From: ENR-C20 sp942493145
Lineage (GTDB): Bacteria; Bacillota; Clostridia; Acetivibrionales; DTU013
Reading direction: 5' to 3'
Assembly: GCA_942493145.1 (NCBI GenBank)
Contig: OW818679.1
Coordinates: 4,030,001-4,094,000, forward strand
DNA: 64,000 bases
Every line of letters begins with the position of its first letter. Positions within the stretch are counted from its first letter, which is position 1. Of this stretch, positions 60,556 through 64,000 are shown piece by piece. A program made the position numbers and the translations under genes. Below the pieces are notes generated by a model. It ran no database searches. It was given only the letters and a program-made list of their open reading frames with translations, and had not been told where the DNA came from.

Positions 60556-62721
60556 TTACGATGCTTGCAGGTAGTTGTAAATCATGACTGCCGCAGCTGC
60601 CCTTGTAAGCCCACCTTTGGGATTGAAGCTGCCGTTGTAGCCATTGATTATCTTCAGCCCTGCTGCAATGGAGATGTATGCTTCCAGCCCTTCGGTTATT
60701 TGTCCCCTGTCCGCGAAGGTACTTGCCTTGTATAAATCCTTCAGGTCTGCTACTTTATCAAACTTCATAGCCCTGATTATATATTTGACGGCTTCCTCCC
60801 TCGTCACAGTTACATTGGGTGCCTTCTCACCCTCCTTAACAATGCCCTCCCTGATCAGGTAAGAATAAAGATTGTCTATTTCTTCTTGTGAGCTCTTGTC
60901 TGTTATAGCTATGCCATAATAGTTCAGTGTCTTTGAAAGCAGCAACAGAAAGTCTTTCTGCAGTATAACGGTTGCCGGCTTAAATTCCGTTCCTTCCAGA
61001 GATATGCCGTTTTCCGCCAGAACCGTTATTTGATTCTCTGCATACGAACCTGCTATATCAGTGTATGATACCAATACGGCTTCCTTGTACACATCACCGT
61101 TGTAATCCAGCAGGTTTCCCGTGACTGCACTTATTATGTGCGGTTTTGTTGTATCAAGTGCATATGCGAGCATTACTTCGGGCGTTTCCGTGATGGTACC
61201 GTATCTTGAGAAGCTCTGTGTCTTGAGCCTGTATTCCAGGTTCAGTCCTACATTTTCAAAGAGCTTTTCATAGGCGGCATCAAGTGTTATTGTGTTATTT
61301 AAGGCCGGGAAGGTCGTATTGAACCATGCCATGTTGAGGTTGCTGATTTCTCCGGTAATAGCATTGTATTCGATATTGATGCTGTTATCAGGAAATTCAA
61401 TTCCGTTAACAAGCCTGATATATCTAAGTGAGAAACTCGTTGGTTCGGTTGTTCCATAATTCGCAACCATTTCTTCCGTATAGAGTTCGTCGTATTTAAC
61501 CTGTTTCACGAAATCAGCGTAGTATGCAGCGAGGAGTTTGTCAGCTGCAGCCTTTGCATCCTTCTGAGTATAGACCGCTTTTGTACCCTGCTGACTTGAG
61601 GAGTAACTGTAATAGTTCTGGATGACGCCCGTATTAGCATTGACTCCGACATAGATATTGCTTACCACCTGCTTATCGGCGTCGGTTTTGGAGTAGTTCA
61701 GGCTCCAGGTATATTCCTCTCTTAAAGGCCAGTTTGCATAAAGGCTGTAATTATCGAGCTTGTATTCATTGGTTATCCCAGTGAAGCCTGCCGCCTTTGC
61801 GATTGCTTCAACTTCCTCCAGAGTTTTCAGTTTTGCTGCATCAGATACCGCCTTTTGTTCATCCGGATCGAGAATGACTTCTGTAACTGATGAATTCATG
61901 GTTTTTGCAGAAGCGCTTGCTCCGCCCATGGCCTGATCGTACATTATCCCGTAATAGTAGCCGATATGCGCCCTTTCACCGGTGACTGCATCAAGCACAT
62001 AGGAACCATTTTCATAAACAGGTACATAAGCCGGGAACAACCTGAGTACATTTTTGCTGTAGTCGTAGGAATACTTGTATATTAGCTTGAGGCCCATGTT
62101 ATCCTTGTATGCCTGCTTTGCTGCATCAAGTGTTATTGACTTGGGCGTCGGGAAAGTCAGTCCGAAGGTCCAGTTGCGGCTGAAATTCTGCAGTTTGCCT
62201 GTCTGTCTGCTTATGGTGACATATACACTATTGTTGTAGAAAGGAAGTCCGTTAACTACCCTGTAATAATTGAAATAGTAGCTGGAATCCAGGCTGTAGT
62301 TCTGGTTGGCGTCCTGCAATTTTATTTGTGCCAGCAGGTCGGCATCGATGGACTTTATATATTCTTCGGCCTTCTTTGCCGCCTCCTGTCTGCTCAGAGC
62401 AGGAAGCTTTTTTGTCTGTGTGTAATCAGATGATGAATATGTATAGTAGCTCAATATGACTCCATCTTCATTTACAGTCACACTGATGCTGCTTCCATCA
62501 ATAGTGTCCTTGCTGTTCCAGTTAAGGTAGAATATCTTTTTGGCCCCATCCGTGCTTATGTTGGATTCGAATCTATAATTGTCCGGGATCTCAAATTTGG
62601 TTTTTGCGATCTTTATGGCATTTTCGAGAGATTGGTCCATGGTCTCGGCAAATGCCTGAATTGGCAGAACAAGAGTAAAAATCACGATGACCGCTAATAA
62701 CAATGAAATTCTTCTTTTCAA
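60556..62721 (-). CDS. SLH surface protein with YcdB-like domains
   Basis: A 721-residue secreted protein. I take TTG 62721 as start: AGAGGTG lies eight bases upstream and the product MKRRISLLLAVIVIF is a good signal peptide ending near IQAFAE. A longer frame to 62781 would bury the signal. Residues about 30-560 hold repeated PepSY/YcdB-YcdC-like units (NFSRNW, ITLDAAYEKLFENVGLNLEY), often protease inhibitors or adhesive domains. The C-terminus has SLH motifs (GYNGSFNPKGGLTRAAAA) that bind the cell wall. It probably modulates surface proteins. Confidence 0.82.
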   Translation of the reverse strand: MKRRISLLLAVIVIFTLVLPIQAFAETMDQSLENAIKIAKTKFEIPDNYRFESNISTDGAKKIFYLNWNSKDTIDGSSISVTVNEDGVILSYYTYSSSDYTQTKKLPALSRQEAAKKAEEYIKSIDADLLAQIKLQDANQNYSLDSSYYFNYYRVVNGLPFYNNSVYVTISRQTGKLQNFSRNWTFGLTFPTPKSITLDAAKQAYKDNMGLKLIYKYSYDYSKNVLRLFPAYVPVYENGSYVLDAVTGERAHIGYYYGIMYDQAMGGASASAKTMNSSVTEVILDPDEQKAVSDAAKLKTLEEVEAIAKAAGFTGITNEYKLDNYSLYANWPLREEYTWSLNYSKTDADKQVVSNIYVGVNANTGVIQNYYSYSSSQQGTKAVYTQKDAKAAADKLLAAYYADFVKQVKYDELYTEEMVANYGTTEPTSFSLRYIRLVNGIEFPDNSINIEYNAITGEISNLNMAWFNTTFPALNNTITLDAAYEKLFENVGLNLEYRLKTQSFSRYGTITETPEVMLAYALDTTKPHIISAVTGNLLDYNGDVYKEAVLVSYTDIAGSYAENQITVLAENGISLEGTEFKPATVILQKDFLLLLSKTLNYYGIAITDKSSQEEIDNLYSYLIREGIVKEGEKAPNVTVTREEAVKYIIRAMKFDKVADLKDLYKASTFADRGQITEGLEAYISIAAGLKIINGYNGSFNPKGGLTRAAAAVMIYNYLQAS

Positions 62722-62864
62722 ATGAATACACCTCTTTCTTGATAGTTGGTTTAATTTATGTTGGAACTCTTTAACGCTCAATAGATTAGACCTTGAATAG
62801 GGATAAAAGTTCCAGAGAAATTAATAATTTCTTAAAATCATTTTAAAAATTTATTGTTGCGAAT

Positions 62865-64000
62865 TCATTTAAAAATAAGAAGGGCGCCTGCAAGGGGTCT
62901 CTCCTGGCTTTTGAAGGAGGGCTTATTTACTATCTCACCGTCAACGATCATTTCGGTGGATGCACCTCCGTCCAGCATGGCCGCTTCTTTTACACCATTT
63001 TCAAGTAGATATTCCCCAAGCTCTCTTCCTGTCATGCCTTCACTATATCCAGGTTGTCTCCCGTCAACAGTAATAAGCAATACAGTACCATCCTCCCTGA
63101 TGCCGATGACCGTCCTTGGGTCATGGTTGGTGAGCACGCCCACCCAAATATCCTTATCCCCGATGACTATTTGTCCATCCCTGACGATCCAGCTGCCGCA
63201 CTCATATGCCTGGGTGCCGGTTTTTATGAAGTCCGGACTGTGGATGAGCGAGATACTGTCGCCGGCAATTACAGGCAGCCCCTCCCCGGAATACTGCATC
63301 GGAAGCGCGAAGGTCAAAAGCATGCCATCCACAGGGATGCTCGTTTCAGCGGGATATATCCCCACGTCCTCAACAATCCCGTTCCTTATGGTTACAGTCA
63401 TATTTTGAGTTTCCATCCTGTTGGTTCTTCCGTATAATGGAGTGTAAACCGCAGTCAGCCCTTCCCCGACAGGCGTATTCATACAGTCGGCATTGATGGT
63501 ACCCAATCTGCCATCACTACCTTTATATCTGATTGTCAGTTCACTATTGAAATCGGTGATGTCAGCTATCCCGTCAGTAAGTGTAAATACAGGAAACTTG
63601 CCTGTTGACAGGGTGATCAGCTGCCCGTCAATTACCACCATTCCCGAAGGTAGCCCATAAAGTGTATAAAACCCGCCATTAACAGCGGCATATGCGTTTT
63701 TTCTGGAAACCATCGAGCTCAGTATTTCAAACCCATATATAAGATCAGAGGATAATACCGGCACTATACGGACACCCGGTGCCGATACATCGATCTCAAG
63801 AAGGTTCACAACCTGCCTCAGCCCTTGCGATTCCGACGTCTTATTCAAATATTCTATCTTTTGGATATGCTTTACGGGACTGGACTCAAGCCCCTTATCT
63901 GATTGGGAATCATCCTGCGCTCCCTCGTCCTCATTTCCATCCCCGGCTCCGGCAGTGCCCTCTACGGTCATTTCACCATTTACCGCCGAAAGGCTTCCTT
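62865..64000 (-). CDS. Phosphodiester glycosidase (NAGPA) family protein, 5' end outside window
   Basis: The frame stays open past base 64000, so the start is not visible; the ATG at 63971 is likely internal. An acidic, Gly/Ser-rich linker near the visible start is followed by the NAGPA/DUF2233 fold, with NGGFY (near residue 97), RTVIGIREDG, VDGRQPGYSEGMTGRELGEYL and LDGGASTEM near the end. Family members remove GlcNAc-type caps from phosphodiesters; bacterial members act on wall or exported glycans. Co-directional with the SLH gene and 144 bases upstream of its start. Confidence 0.85.
   Translation of the reverse strand, partial: GSLSAVNGEMTVEGTAGAGDGNEDEGAQDDSQSDKGLESSPVKHIQKIEYLNKTSESQGLRQVVNLLEIDVSAPGVRIVPVLSSDLIYGFEILSSMVSRKNAYAAVNGGFYTLYGLPSGMVVIDGQLITLSTGKFPVFTLTDGIADITDFNSELTIRYKGSDGRLGTINADCMNTPVGEGLTAVYTPLYGRTNRMETQNMTVTIRNGIVEDVGIYPAETSIPVDGMLLTFALPMQYSGEGLPVIAGDSISLIHSPDFIKTGTQAYECGSWIVRDGQIVIGDKDIWVGVLTNHDPRTVIGIREDGTVLLITVDGRQPGYSEGMTGRELGEYLLENGVKEAAMLDGGASTEMIVDGEIVNKPSFKSQERPLAGALLIFK

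Overview
The window reads as one stretch of chromosome from an anaerobic, Gram-positive, Clostridia-type bacterium. The pointers are T-box control of branched-chain amino acid synthesis, a citramalate synthase next to leuA, AGGAGG-type ribosome sites with frequent TTG and GTG starts, a Rho factor with a long low-complexity N-terminal extension, SLH surface proteins, and oxygen-sensitive enzymes (tungsten aldehyde oxidoreductase, molybdopterin enzymes, iron alcohol dehydrogenase, Na+ decarboxylase membrane subunits). The gene set rho, rpmE, DUF1385, prmC and ilvB-ilvN-ilvC-leuA-cimA recalls cellulolytic clostridial lineages (Acetivibrio/Ruminiclostridium type), but I cannot name the species. 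I see no tRNA, rRNA, CRISPR array, insertion sequence or prophage.

Layout. 1-2.5 kb: the 3' end of a type IA topoisomerase gene, a VapBC-like toxin-antitoxin pair with a clear autoregulatory operator, and a zinc-ribbon membrane protein. 2.5-6.8 kb: sbcC and sbcD. 6.9-12.3 kb: a DUF485/sodium-solute symporter pair, then a membrane-bound Cache-PAS-DUF294 nucleotidyltransferase-like sensor and a metallophosphoesterase, behind a leader with a 23-bp palindrome on the promoter and a long-range inverted repeat. 12.3-31.4 kb: a catabolic island. It holds a PucR regulator, two paralogous molybdopterin oxidoreductase plus Fe-S subunit pairs, two LysR regulators, a complete Liv-type ABC importer, an aldehyde:ferredoxin oxidoreductase, an iron alcohol dehydrogenase, and decarboxylase beta and gamma subunits behind an attenuator-like leader.

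31.4-40.3 kb: a five-gene minus-strand operon of unknown role: a small clostridial protein, a large membrane TPR protein, a second TPR protein, a secreted coiled-coil protein, and a Cache-PAS-GGDEF-EAL cyclic-di-GMP enzyme. 40.4-47.4 kb: ilvB-ilvN-ilvC-leuA-cimA, with a TTGACA-17-TAGAAT promoter and a T-box leader whose likely specifier is Leu CUC. 47.4-64 kb: mostly housekeeping genes: an HtrA protease, a CAT-like acetyltransferase, DUF951, a class I amidotransferase, glnA behind a probable leader terminator, a LiaF/DUF5668-like membrane protein, a PAS-PP2C phosphatase, a half-length NuoL-like protein with altered key residues, prmC, DUF1385, rpmE, rho, a zinc-ribbon protein, an SLH protein with YcdB-like domains, and a phosphodiester glycosidase cut by the window end.

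The island at 12.3-31.4 kb is the best candidate for an undescribed system. Its two large molybdoenzyme subunits share an unusual Fe-S site lacking the first canonical cysteine. Their small-subunit genes, 13 kb apart, differ at about three bases while the large-subunit genes beside them have diverged widely, which points to recent gene conversion. Transporter, molybdoenzymes, AOR and alcohol dehydrogenase together suggest import and reductive processing of an organic acid, possibly aromatic; the substrate is not visible from sequence.
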